Below, piece after piece: positions 17,088-24,798 of a DNA stretch of 64,000 bases; the first letter of the stretch is position 1, and each line of letters begins with the position of its first letter. The stretch comes from Myxococcaceae bacterium (GTDB lineage Bacteria; Myxococcota; Myxococcia; Myxococcales; Myxococcaceae). The position numbers and the translations under genes were made by a program. The stretch is taken from the NCBI GenBank assembly GCA_025459425.1, contig JALOQF010000027.1:1-64000 (forward strand), written 5' to 3'. The notes below the pieces were generated by a model. It was given only the letters and a program-made list of their open reading frames with translations, ran no database searches and was not told the origin of the DNA.

Positions 17088-18431
17088 ATGTCTGCTGACG
17101 CCGCCTCGACGGTGGTGATTGTCGGCGGCGGCGCCGCGGGCGCGTACACGGCGCTGCGCCTGCGTCGCCGCCTGGGCCCAGGGGTGCGGCTGATCGTCGT
17201 CGAGGCGCGCGACCGCATCGGCGGCAATGCCCGCGCGGTGCAGCTCGAGGTCGACGGAGAGGCAGCGTCCTACGACACCGGCGCGCAGTTTCTTCACCCC
17301 GGGGCCCAGCCAGAGGTGCTCGACCTCGCCCGGGAGCTCGGCCTGTACGACGAACAGGCGGTGCTGCGCGCGTCGGCGGGGTTCACCGTGTACGACCGCC
17401 CTGCCGGTCGGGTCGACCTCTGCCTGCCGCCAGACGTCGCTCGCGCTTTGCGCATGCGCCCCGGTCAGGCATGGAACGCGGCGAAGTTCGCCCGGTTCCT
17501 GCTGGCGTTGCGCACCCTCGAACGTCAAACGCCGGCCCGCTGGGACGTGTCGGTGGCGGAATGGCTCGGGAGCCTCGGGTGGCTCGACGCGGCGTTCGCC
17601 AAGCGGGTCGTTTCGCCGTTCCTGTACCAATTCACCTCGCTCCCGCCGGCCCGGAATGACGAGGCGTCGGCGCGGTACGCTGCCACCTACCTCGCGCGGA
17701 CCCTGTTCGGGCCCGGGCCCCGCGCCCCGGCCCACGCGCCCCTCGAAACGCCGGGCCTGCCGACGTTCACCTCGCAGCAGCTGCGGGTGGGCGTGGCGGT
17801 GCTGGCGCAGCGTGCCCTCGCGGCATCCGGCGCCGAGGTGTGGCTGTCCGCTCCGGTGACGGCGGTGCGCGGCGGCCCGGACGGCGTGACCGTGCGGGTG
17901 GCCGGGCAGGACGTCCGCGCGGCGCAGGCCGTGGTGACGGTGGACGCGCCCACCGCCGCCCGGCTGCTCGCCGACGACCCTCGCGGGCCCCGCCTCGCGG
18001 CGCTGCCCTATGCACCGCTCACGATTCTGCTCGAGCGGGGCGGGTCGATCGCCGCGCCCCCGCCCGAGGTGACCCAGGGCTTCAACCTCGTCGTCGACGG
18101 CGACGCCATCGCCTTTCACGTCGCCTTCGGGCCCCAGCGTCGCCTCACCCCTCGCGGTCGCGCCGTCGACGTCACCAAGTCGTGGGGAACCCCCGAGCTG
18201 GACCCCGACCGGTCACCGTTCGTGGTGCACGTCGAGCGACACCACGTCCCGCTGCCCACCGTGGCGTTCATCGCCGGCCGCGAAGCGTTGATCGCCGAGA
18301 CCCAGGGCCTCGGCGGGGTGTGGCTGGCGGGCGGCTGGACGACCTGGTTCGACAGCCAGCAGGCGGCGTGGACGTCAGCGGGTGCTGCGGCGGACGGGGT
18401 GGCGGAAGCCCGGGCGGGAGCGCGACCGTAG
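17088..18431 (+). CDS. FAD-dependent amine-oxidase/desaturase-like flavoprotein
   Basis: 447 residues from ATG at 17088 (GGGAG upstream at good spacing). Residues about 8-40 form the FAD dinucleotide fold (VVIVGGGAAGAYTALRLRRR) followed by VVEARDRIGGNARAV, the classic GG doublet of the monoamine-oxidase/phytoene-desaturase superfamily. YDTGAQFLHPG follows. Near the C-terminus GVWLAGGWTTWFDSQQAA contains the second FAD-contact motif. Members oxidise amines or desaturate and isomerise polyenes. No carotenoid genes are adjacent, so the substrate is open. It follows the P450 relic. Confidence 0.82.
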   Translation: MSADAASTVVIVGGGAAGAYTALRLRRRLGPGVRLIVVEARDRIGGNARAVQLEVDGEAASYDTGAQFLHPGAQPEVLDLARELGLYDEQAVLRASAGFTVYDRPAGRVDLCLPPDVARALRMRPGQAWNAAKFARFLLALRTLERQTPARWDVSVAEWLGSLGWLDAAFAKRVVSPFLYQFTSLPPARNDEASARYAATYLARTLFGPGPRAPAHAPLETPGLPTFTSQQLRVGVAVLAQRALAASGAEVWLSAPVTAVRGGPDGVTVRVAGQDVRAAQAVVTVDAPTAARLLADDPRGPRLAALPYAPLTILLERGGSIAAPPPEVTQGFNLVVDGDAIAFHVAFGPQRRLTPRGRAVDVTKSWGTPELDPDRSPFVVHVERHHVPLPTVAFIAGREALIAETQGLGGVWLAGGWTTWFDSQQAAWTSAGAAADGVAEARAGARP

Positions 18432-18639
18432 GGCGCCGGGTGCCCCCGTACACGGCAACGACGACGAGGGCCTGGCGAGCTGCGACTGCCGTTTGCAGTC
18501 GAGCATCGGCGGGAGCGGCTTTCCCGTGACGGGAAGCTGCATCGAATACAGCGCCGTCGTCCCGTCGTCCCACGGAAGACGACGACCTCGCCAGACTCCG
18601 TGACGGCGTAGCCCTCTGCTGTGCTGAACTGCAGACAAG

Positions 18640-19185
18640 ATGACCGACACCGAGCGAGCACCAGGGAGAGTTCGTGTTCACGAGACGGAAACGCGCTGGC
18701 ACGCCAGCTGGCCGCTCTCCGACGAGAAATGGGGCCAAAGGCTCTTCTCGGGAATTGCCATGACAGGCGTTGGTGTGCTGGCGCTCTGGGTCCTCGTGTC
18801 GAGTGCGAGCACCGCGAGGACCTCGAGCGACAGCCTGTACATCATCCTCTTGCGGCTCCCGGTGGTCTCGTTGTTCCTGGGGATGGGGCTCATGGTGCTC
18901 TTCAATCGCACCCACTGCCGCGTCGACGCGGGGACCCTGCGGGTGCGGGGGAGCCCGATTCCCTGGCCGCTGAGGCGATGGGACCGCCTCGACATCGAGC
19001 GGCTCGACGTTCAGCCCATCATCGGCGCCCGAGGCTCGTCGACCTGGAAGCCTCCCGAAGTGCGGCACCAGCTCGTGGTGACGGGCCGCGATCGACGCCA
19101 GCGACGCATCGACGTGTTTCCCTCGTGGGACGAGGCGGTCTGGGTGCACGGCCAGATCAAGCGTCGGCTGAACCTGCCAGACTGA
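18640..19185 (+). CDS. membrane protein with two TM segments, unknown function
   Basis: 181 residues. After about 30 polar residues come two hydrophobic segments, near residues 36-56 (LFSGIAMTGVGVLALWVLVS) and 68-88 (IILLRLPVVSLFLGMGLMVL). A soluble C-terminal part of about 90 residues follows with strands (CRVDAGTLRVRGSPIPWPL, WDRLDIERLDVQPI, RHQLVVTGRDR) that resembles small PH-like membrane-anchored domains. No catalytic motif. ATG at 18640 follows a short spacer; the gene stands alone upstream of the serpin. Confidence 0.65.
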   Translation: MTDTERAPGRVRVHETETRWHASWPLSDEKWGQRLFSGIAMTGVGVLALWVLVSSASTARTSSDSLYIILLRLPVVSLFLGMGLMVLFNRTHCRVDAGTLRVRGSPIPWPLRRWDRLDIERLDVQPIIGARGSSTWKPPEVRHQLVVTGRDRRQRRIDVFPSWDEAVWVHGQIKRRLNLPD

Positions 19186-19401
19186 GGTGGGCGTCAGGCT
19201 CGGACGGCACGGCGAGGCCGAGCAGGGCTGCCGACCCGCGTGACTGCCGCATGCGGCGCTCCCGCATCGCGGGAATCCGGGGGCCCGGGGCGGCGACCCT
19301 CAAAAATTCACCAGGGCGCGCGAGCGGGTTCAATGACTTGCACGCTGGCCCGCCGGTTGCGTCGTGGGCCCCGCACTCACCCTTCGACGAGGACCCAACC
19401 C

Positions 19402-20691
19402 GTGAAAACGAAACTGCTCCAGGCCCTCTGCGCCGTCGCGCTCTCCCTCGCGGCCTGCGCGGGGCCCATCGAGCCACCCGCTGGAGAAGAAGCCCGCAGC
19501 TCGCTCGCCCGCATCACCAGCGCCGCGCCGCCAGCCCACGTCACCGACACGGTGCGCGGCCTCAACGACTTCACCTTCTCGCTGTACCGCCGCGTCGCGA
19601 AGCCTGACTCGAACTTCGCCAGCGCGCCGGTCTCCATCACCATGGCCCTGGGCATGACGTCGGGCGGGGCGGTGGGCGCGACGCTCGATGGCTTCCGGCA
19701 GGCGCTGCGCGTGCAGCTCCCGGCGGCCGACTTCCACGGCGCGCTCAACACCATCGACCGTGAGCTCGCCGCGCGCGGCCAGGGCGCACAGGGCTTCAAC
19801 GGCAAGCCGTTCGCGCTGAAGCTCACCAACCAGCTCTTCGCGCAGCGTGGCTACCCGCTCGAGCAGCCGTTCCTCGACCTGCTGGCGCAGCAGTACGGCG
19901 CGGGCGTGAAGCAGCTCGACTTCGAGACCCGGCCCGAGGACTCACGGAAGGCCATCAATGGCTTCATCGACTTCCACACGTCGAGCCTCATCCCCGAGTT
20001 GATTCCTGCCGACGCCATCACGAGCGACACCCGGCTGGTGCTGGCGAACGCCGTCTATTTCAACGCCGCGTGGGCGAAGAAGTTCGACACGAACCTCACC
20101 CGCCAGGCCCCCTTCACGCTCGGCACCGGCGCGACGGTGCAGACGACGACGATGTCCATCGGAGAGCTGCCCGCGCGCACCGCCACCGTCGGCGGCGTCG
20201 AGGCCATCGAGCTGCCGTACGAGAAGGGCGAGGTGGCGATGCTGGTGCTGATGCCGCCCGCGGGCCAGCTGGCCGCGTTCGAGCAGACGCTCACGGCGGC
20301 GACGCTCCAGGGCTTCGTCAGCGCGCTCCAGCCGGAGTCGCTGCAGCTGTCGATGCCGAAGTTCGACGTGAAGACGCCGACGAACCTCAACGACGCGCTC
20401 AAGGCCGAGGGGCTCACGGTGGCGTACGACGCCGCGCGGGCGGACTTCTCGGGCATGACGAGCCGCGCGAAGGACGAGGGGCTGCACATCACCGACGTGC
20501 TGCACGAGGCCGTGGTGAAGGTGTCGGAAGGTGGCACCGAGGCCGCCGGAGCGACGGCGGTCATCATCTCCCGCGAGACCTCGGCGCCCGCCGAGCGCCC
20601 CGTCGCCATCGACCGGCCGTTCGTGTTCCTGCTCCGTGACCGCGGCACCGGTACGGTGCTGTTCCTCGGCCACGTCGTCGACCCGCGCTGA
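19402..20691 (+). CDS. serpin-family protease inhibitor, lipoprotein
   Basis: 429 residues from GTG at 19402 with GAGGA upstream. The signal peptide ends in a lipobox (VALSLAAC). The body is a full serpin fold: NFASAPVSITMALGMTSGGA, LANAVYFNAAWAKKFD, LPYEKGEVAMLVLMP. The hinge is canonical (EGGTEAAGATAV), and the end is RPFVFLLRDRGTGTVLFLG. The reactive loop runs IISRETSAPAERP; counting from the hinge, P1 falls at or next to Glu in SRET, so the target protease specificity is unusual or uncertain. The small-residue hinge predicts an inhibitory, trapping serpin, displayed on the cell envelope. It is convergent with the desaturase gene. Confidence 0.9.
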   Translation: MKTKLLQALCAVALSLAACAGPIEPPAGEEARSSLARITSAAPPAHVTDTVRGLNDFTFSLYRRVAKPDSNFASAPVSITMALGMTSGGAVGATLDGFRQALRVQLPAADFHGALNTIDRELAARGQGAQGFNGKPFALKLTNQLFAQRGYPLEQPFLDLLAQQYGAGVKQLDFETRPEDSRKAINGFIDFHTSSLIPELIPADAITSDTRLVLANAVYFNAAWAKKFDTNLTRQAPFTLGTGATVQTTTMSIGELPARTATVGGVEAIELPYEKGEVAMLVLMPPAGQLAAFEQTLTAATLQGFVSALQPESLQLSMPKFDVKTPTNLNDALKAEGLTVAYDAARADFSGMTSRAKDEGLHITDVLHEAVVKVSEGGTEAAGATAVIISRETSAPAERPVAIDRPFVFLLRDRGTGTVLFLGHVVDPR

Positions 20692-21540
20692 CGTCGAGCC
20701 CCGGGTGCGCTCGGCACGTTCGAGGTCGCCGGCGTCGTCGGCCGAACGCAGCTCGTGAACCAGCCCCAGCGCACGGAGCGCGAGCAGCGCGTACCAGCCG
20801 AGGTCGACCTCGTACCAGCGCAGCCCCATGCGCGCGGAGCCCGGGAACGCGTGGTGGGTGTTGTGAAAGCCCTCTCCGAACGAGATGACGCCGAGCAGCC
20901 ACGAGTTGCGCCCGCTCGTCGACGCGCCCTCGATGACGTAGCGCGCCTCACCCCAGACGTGCGACGCATAGCCAATCGCCCAGTGCCCCAGGATGCCCAC
21001 CACCACCCTGAGCGCGATGCACACCGCGACCGCGTCCGGCCCTCCGAGGGCGAACACCACCAGCGCGAAGGCCAGCGTGTGCAGCGGCCAGGTCGCTTCG
21101 AGGAAGCCGAGGAAGCGGTCGTTCATCACGTCGGGCGGCAGGCGGCGGAGCGGAACCGTCTCGTCACCGACGAAGCGGCAGTGGAGGTTCCACCAGAAGT
21201 CCCGCGCCAGGCCGTGCTCGTAGCCGAGGGACCGTGGCGGCTCGGGTTGGTTCTGCCAGTGGTCGCGCACGGCATGGAGCCGCGCCCATGACAGCGGGCC
21301 TCCCAGTCCGGTGAGCACGAAGAGCTCTGCGAGCACCCCACGCACGAAGGGGTGCGTCTCGTACGTTCGATGAATGATGCCGCGGTGCAGGCCGACGGAG
21401 TGGCCCAGGCAGAGCGTGAGCACGGTGAGGGACCCGGCGATGAGCGAGAGCCGAACCGTCAGCGCGGGCAGCCCGAACAGCACTGCGGGGACCAGCAGGC
21501 CCCACAACCAGAGCGATTTCGACCAGTCGAAGCGCACCAT
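19942..21540 (-). CDS. acyl-CoA/acyl-lipid desaturase; frame runs on antisense to the serpin
   Basis: The domain starts at ATG 21540 (MVRFDWSKSLWLWG) and has several membrane segments. All three His boxes of delta-9-type desaturases are present: LGHSVGLHR near residue 55, HAVRDHW near residue 95 and GEGFHNTHH near residue 220. These ligate the di-iron centre that desaturates fatty acyl chains. The recognisable domain ends near 20740 (GLVHELRS). No stop occurs there, so the frame continues to 19942, giving about 266 further residues that are simply antisense of the serpin and look non-coding. The true C-terminus was probably lost or shifted. Coordinates give the frame as it stands. Confidence 0.75.
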   Translation of the reverse strand: MVRFDWSKSLWLWGLLVPAVLFGLPALTVRLSLIAGSLTVLTLCLGHSVGLHRGIIHRTYETHPFVRGVLAELFVLTGLGGPLSWARLHAVRDHWQNQPEPPRSLGYEHGLARDFWWNLHCRFVGDETVPLRRLPPDVMNDRFLGFLEATWPLHTLAFALVVFALGGPDAVAVCIALRVVVGILGHWAIGYASHVWGEARYVIEGASTSGRNSWLLGVISFGEGFHNTHHAFPGSARMGLRWYEVDLGWYALLALRALGLVHELRSADDAGDLERAERTRGSTSARVDDVAEEQHRTGAAVTEQEHERPVDGDGALGGRRGLAGDDDRRRSGGLGATFRHLHHGLVQHVGDVQPLVLRAARHAREVRPRGVVRHREPLGLERVVEVRRRLHVELRHRQLQRLRLERADEALERRRRERLLERGQLARGRHQHQHRHLALLVRQLDGLDAADGGGARGQLSDGHRRRLHRRAGAEREGGLAGEVRVELLRPRGVEIDGVRQHQPGVARDGVGRNQLGDEARRVEVDEAIDGLP

Positions 21541-21698
21541 GCCGGCTGGTACCGGAGCCGGTGTCGACGGTTGCGCCGACGCAGCCCGGCCGTGACACGA
21601 AAAGCTGAGACGCCTCCAGCTTTTCCGAGGCGCTGGCCTGGCCAACCCCCCGAAATCCCGAAGCGATTGCCGGGCCGGGCCTTGCACCCAGCGCGGCG

Positions 21699-23096
21699 AT
21701 GCGAACGCTCCTGCCTTTGCTGCTCGTGTTGGTGGCCTGTGCCCCGAAGGTGACTGGGGTCGAGCAGGGCCCAACCGAGCCAGACGCCTTCCCCGTCGAC
21801 GACGCGTCTGAAGGAGCCGGCATCGAGGTTCGACTCGGTGTCTGTCCAACCGCGCGCGAGCCGGTCGACGGCAAGCTCGCCCACGCCGCGTACGTCGACA
21901 CGCACCCGGGCGAGACCCACTTCGTGAACGTGATGCTGCGGTCGAACGGTTTGCCCGACATGCCAGCGTGCGAGGGTGACGAGCGCCGTGATGCGCGCTG
22001 TACGGCGAGAGACCAGGCGCTGCGCCAGCGCATGCTCGCCAATGCTCAGCAGGTGTCGTGCGTGCTCGATGGTCTGACGCGCGTCTCCGTGGTGGCCACC
22101 TGGTACGAAGAGCCCTTCTTCACGAGCGAGGGGCCTCCGGGGCCGGTCGGCCTCGGCTTCTCCATCGCCTTGTCCGCCACGCAGGTGCGACAGCTGGCAG
22201 CGCACCCCTTCGTGTCGCGCGTCGAGCCGGCCTTCGGAGAGGCGCGGCGCATCGGGGTGACGGCGCCGAACCCACCGGCTGGGTGTCCGACGCAGGCTGA
22301 GAACGGTGCGTCGAAGGTCGCCGACGCCAGGAGCATCGAGGGGCGTGGGCGAAGGCCCGTGCTCATCGACCTCAAGCATGGCGCGCTCCCCGAGCACCCC
22401 ATCGCCCAGGCCGTGGTGAACACGCGAGACGTGACGTGCGTTCGGCGCGCGATCGACCAGGTCGCACAGGCTTCGAGCCCCTCGGTGCCGTTTGGGCAGG
22501 GCTTCGGCAACCCGGGAACCGCGATTCCCCCCTTCGGCGCGAGCCTGGCCGTCGTGAAGACCTTCGGTGCCGGGCTGACGTGGGACGAGGTGCAGCGCGT
22601 GGCCCAGCACCCGCTCGTCGAGCGCATCTGGACGTTCGACGGGCTCGAGTTCGACCAGCCCCAACCTGGCTGCCCGCCCGACCTGACGAAGCCGATTCAG
22701 TCGGTGACGTGCCCGGCCGCGAGGGAGTCGATCGACGGGAAGCTCACGAACGACGACCGCACGCGCTTCTCCCAGGCCGAGGCGACGACGAAGCACGGCG
22801 TGGTCGTGCTGGTACGCGGCGGCGCGACCATCTGCCAGTTGCCGACGTGCCCGCCCCCGCCGGGCGTGTGTGCCGAGATGGACGCGCTGACCTCCCGGTG
22901 GCGCGCGGAGAACGCCGAGGCGCAACGGTGCGTGCGCGACCTCATCTCGAGCTCGGGCGGTACGGCCGACCCAGACGTGTTGTTCCTGGTGAACGCCGTC
23001 TCTGCATCGCTGACCTGGTCACAGATTCAGACCGTCGCCGCGCACCCGCACGTGTTGCAGGTTCAAGGTGGCGGGAGCGGGCCCCCCTCACGCTGA
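21699..23096 (+). CDS. lipoprotein with three internal repeats
   Basis: 465 residues. The signal peptide has a lipobox LLVLVAC (Cys 14). The mature protein contains three units of about 130-150 residues, each with Cys-Pro near the start (VCPTAREPVDGKL, GCPTQAENG, TCPAARESIDGKL), a central Cys and a closing strand/helix (LSATQVRQLAAHPFVSRVEP, LTWDEVQRVAQHPLVERIW, LTWSQIQTVAAHPHVLQVQ). The closing element resembles the fold of protease-propeptide (I9-like) domains, but that link is only suggestive. It is divergent from the desaturase across about 158 bp. Surface or periplasmic location is predicted; function unknown. Confidence 0.75.
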   Translation: MRTLLPLLLVLVACAPKVTGVEQGPTEPDAFPVDDASEGAGIEVRLGVCPTAREPVDGKLAHAAYVDTHPGETHFVNVMLRSNGLPDMPACEGDERRDARCTARDQALRQRMLANAQQVSCVLDGLTRVSVVATWYEEPFFTSEGPPGPVGLGFSIALSATQVRQLAAHPFVSRVEPAFGEARRIGVTAPNPPAGCPTQAENGASKVADARSIEGRGRRPVLIDLKHGALPEHPIAQAVVNTRDVTCVRRAIDQVAQASSPSVPFGQGFGNPGTAIPPFGASLAVVKTFGAGLTWDEVQRVAQHPLVERIWTFDGLEFDQPQPGCPPDLTKPIQSVTCPAARESIDGKLTNDDRTRFSQAEATTKHGVVVLVRGGATICQLPTCPPPPGVCAEMDALTSRWRAENAEAQRCVRDLISSSGGTADPDVLFLVNAVSASLTWSQIQTVAAHPHVLQVQGGGSGPPSR

Positions 23097-23243
23097 GCCG
23101 GTCACGCGCCTCCTGGCCCAGGTGACCGTCGATTGGAGGGTCGGAGTGGGTCGACCCTGAGCGAGCGACCGGTCGCTGCCGGGTTTCGACCGTTCGCCGG
23201 CCGCGCGGAACGCGACGAGCAGCCCGATGCGTACCCTCGGGCC

Positions 23244-24761
23244 ATGCGAATCCTCCTGCTCAACCCGCCCCACACCGCCATCGGCAGCCGCTGCGTTCCC
23301 GACGACCACCTGCCGCCGCTCGGGCTGCTCGCCATCGGAGGTCCGCTCCTCGATGCAGGCCATCAGGTCGAGCTGCTCGACGCCGACCTCACCAACCTGC
23401 CGCACGACACCATCGTCGACGAGGTGTGCCGGCGCGCGCCCGAGGCGCTGCTCATCGGGCACGCGGGCTCGACCTCGGCGCACCCCACCATCGCGGCGTT
23501 GACGAAGACGATTCGTGAACGCGCTCCGGCGATTCGCATCGTCGCCGGCGGCGTGTTTCCGACCTACCACTGGCGAGAGGTGCTCTCGCAGCAGCCGCAG
23601 ATCGACGTCATCGTGCGGGGTGAAGGTGAAGACACGGCGGTGAAGCTGATGAACGCGCTCGAGCACGGCACCGCGCTCGAAGCGGTGCGCGGCATCGCCT
23701 TTCGCAAACTGGGGCTTCCCTTCTCCACCCCTGACGCTCCGGCCATCGTCGACCTCGACGCGTACCGGGTCGGCTGGGAGCTCATCGACTTCTCGCGGTA
23801 CCACTACTGGGGAAAGAAGCGCGCGGTGGTGATGCAGTTCTCCCGCGGCTGTCCCCACCTGTGCAGCTACTGCGGGCAGCGCGGCTTCTGGACCCGCTGG
23901 CGTCACCGCGACCCGAAGAAGTTCGCGCAGGAGATCGCCCGCCTGCACCGCGAGCACGGCGTGCAGATCGTCAACCTCGCCGACGAGAACCCGACGTCGC
24001 AGCGCAAGGCGTGGAAGGCGTTCTGCGAAGCGCTCATCGCCGAAAACGTCGACGTCGAGCTGGTCGGCTCCACCCGCGCGGGTGACATCGTTCGCGACGC
24101 CGACCTGCTGCACCTCTACAAGAAGGCGGGCGTTTCGCGCTTCCTGCTCGGCACCGAGAGCACCGATGACGCGACGCTCGAGCGCATCAAGAAGGGCTCG
24201 ACCACGACCGTCGACTTCGAGGCGATTCGGCTGCTGCGACAGCACGACATGCTCTCGCTCGCGACCTGGGTCGTCGGCTTCGAAGAAGAGCGCGCCAGCG
24301 ACTACTGGCGTGGCTTCGAGCAGCTGCTCCACATGGACCCCGACCAGGTGCAGCTGCTCTACGTGACGCCGCATCGGTGGACGGCGTTCTTCGACGAAGC
24401 GAAGGGCCGGCGGGTGATTCAGACCGACCAGCGACGGTGGGACTACAAGCACCAGGTGCTCGAGACGCGGCACCTGCCGGCCTGGCTCGTCATCACGTTC
24501 GTGAAGGCCATGGAGGTCGGCCTGCAGCTGCGGCCGACGGCATTGAAGCGCCTGTTCCATCGCGACGAGAAGCTGCGTTCGGCGCAGCGCTGGTACTACC
24601 GCATCGGCCGGCGCGTCTGGTTCTTCGAGTGGGCGAACTGGCTGTTCCGCGAGCGGCGCACCGACCACGGGCCGACCGTCGAGGCGATGTGGGGCAAGGG
24701 ACAGGTGGCCGAGGAGTTCCCCAACGTGTCGACGAAGCGGCCGAAGCAGACCGCAGCCTGA
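23244..24761 (+). CDS. BchE-like cobalamin-binding radical SAM enzyme
   Basis: 505 residues from ATG at 23244. Residues 1-150 are a B12-binding fold (MRILLLNPPHTAIGSR, PPLGLLAIGGPLLDAGH, LIGHAGSTSAHP, GGVFPTYHW). The radical SAM cluster is C203-P-H-L-C207-S-Y-C210. Downstream motifs (WTRWRHRD, NLADENPT, VGSTRAGDIVRDAD, QLLYVTPHRWT, VIQTDQRRWDYKHQVL) match my memory of BchE, the oxygen-independent Mg-protoporphyrin IX monomethyl ester cyclase of bacteriochlorophyll synthesis, along the whole length. No other bch, puf or crt gene is nearby, so the physiological reaction here is uncertain. BchE-like paralogues outside phototrophs exist. Family confident, exact function moderate. Confidence 0.8.
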   Translation: MRILLLNPPHTAIGSRCVPDDHLPPLGLLAIGGPLLDAGHQVELLDADLTNLPHDTIVDEVCRRAPEALLIGHAGSTSAHPTIAALTKTIRERAPAIRIVAGGVFPTYHWREVLSQQPQIDVIVRGEGEDTAVKLMNALEHGTALEAVRGIAFRKLGLPFSTPDAPAIVDLDAYRVGWELIDFSRYHYWGKKRAVVMQFSRGCPHLCSYCGQRGFWTRWRHRDPKKFAQEIARLHREHGVQIVNLADENPTSQRKAWKAFCEALIAENVDVELVGSTRAGDIVRDADLLHLYKKAGVSRFLLGTESTDDATLERIKKGSTTTVDFEAIRLLRQHDMLSLATWVVGFEEERASDYWRGFEQLLHMDPDQVQLLYVTPHRWTAFFDEAKGRRVIQTDQRRWDYKHQVLETRHLPAWLVITFVKAMEVGLQLRPTALKRLFHRDEKLRSAQRWYYRIGRRVWFFEWANWLFRERRTDHGPTVEAMWGKGQVAEEFPNVSTKRPKQTAA

Positions 24762-24798
24762 CGAACCATCGCGTGCCGACCGGCCCGTCGTTCGCGCC

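Noticed and set aside
19205..19400. G/C palindromes upstream of the serpin as a terminator
   Set aside because: Several short palindromes occur but no stem is followed by a T-tract, and base composition alone makes them likely by chance.
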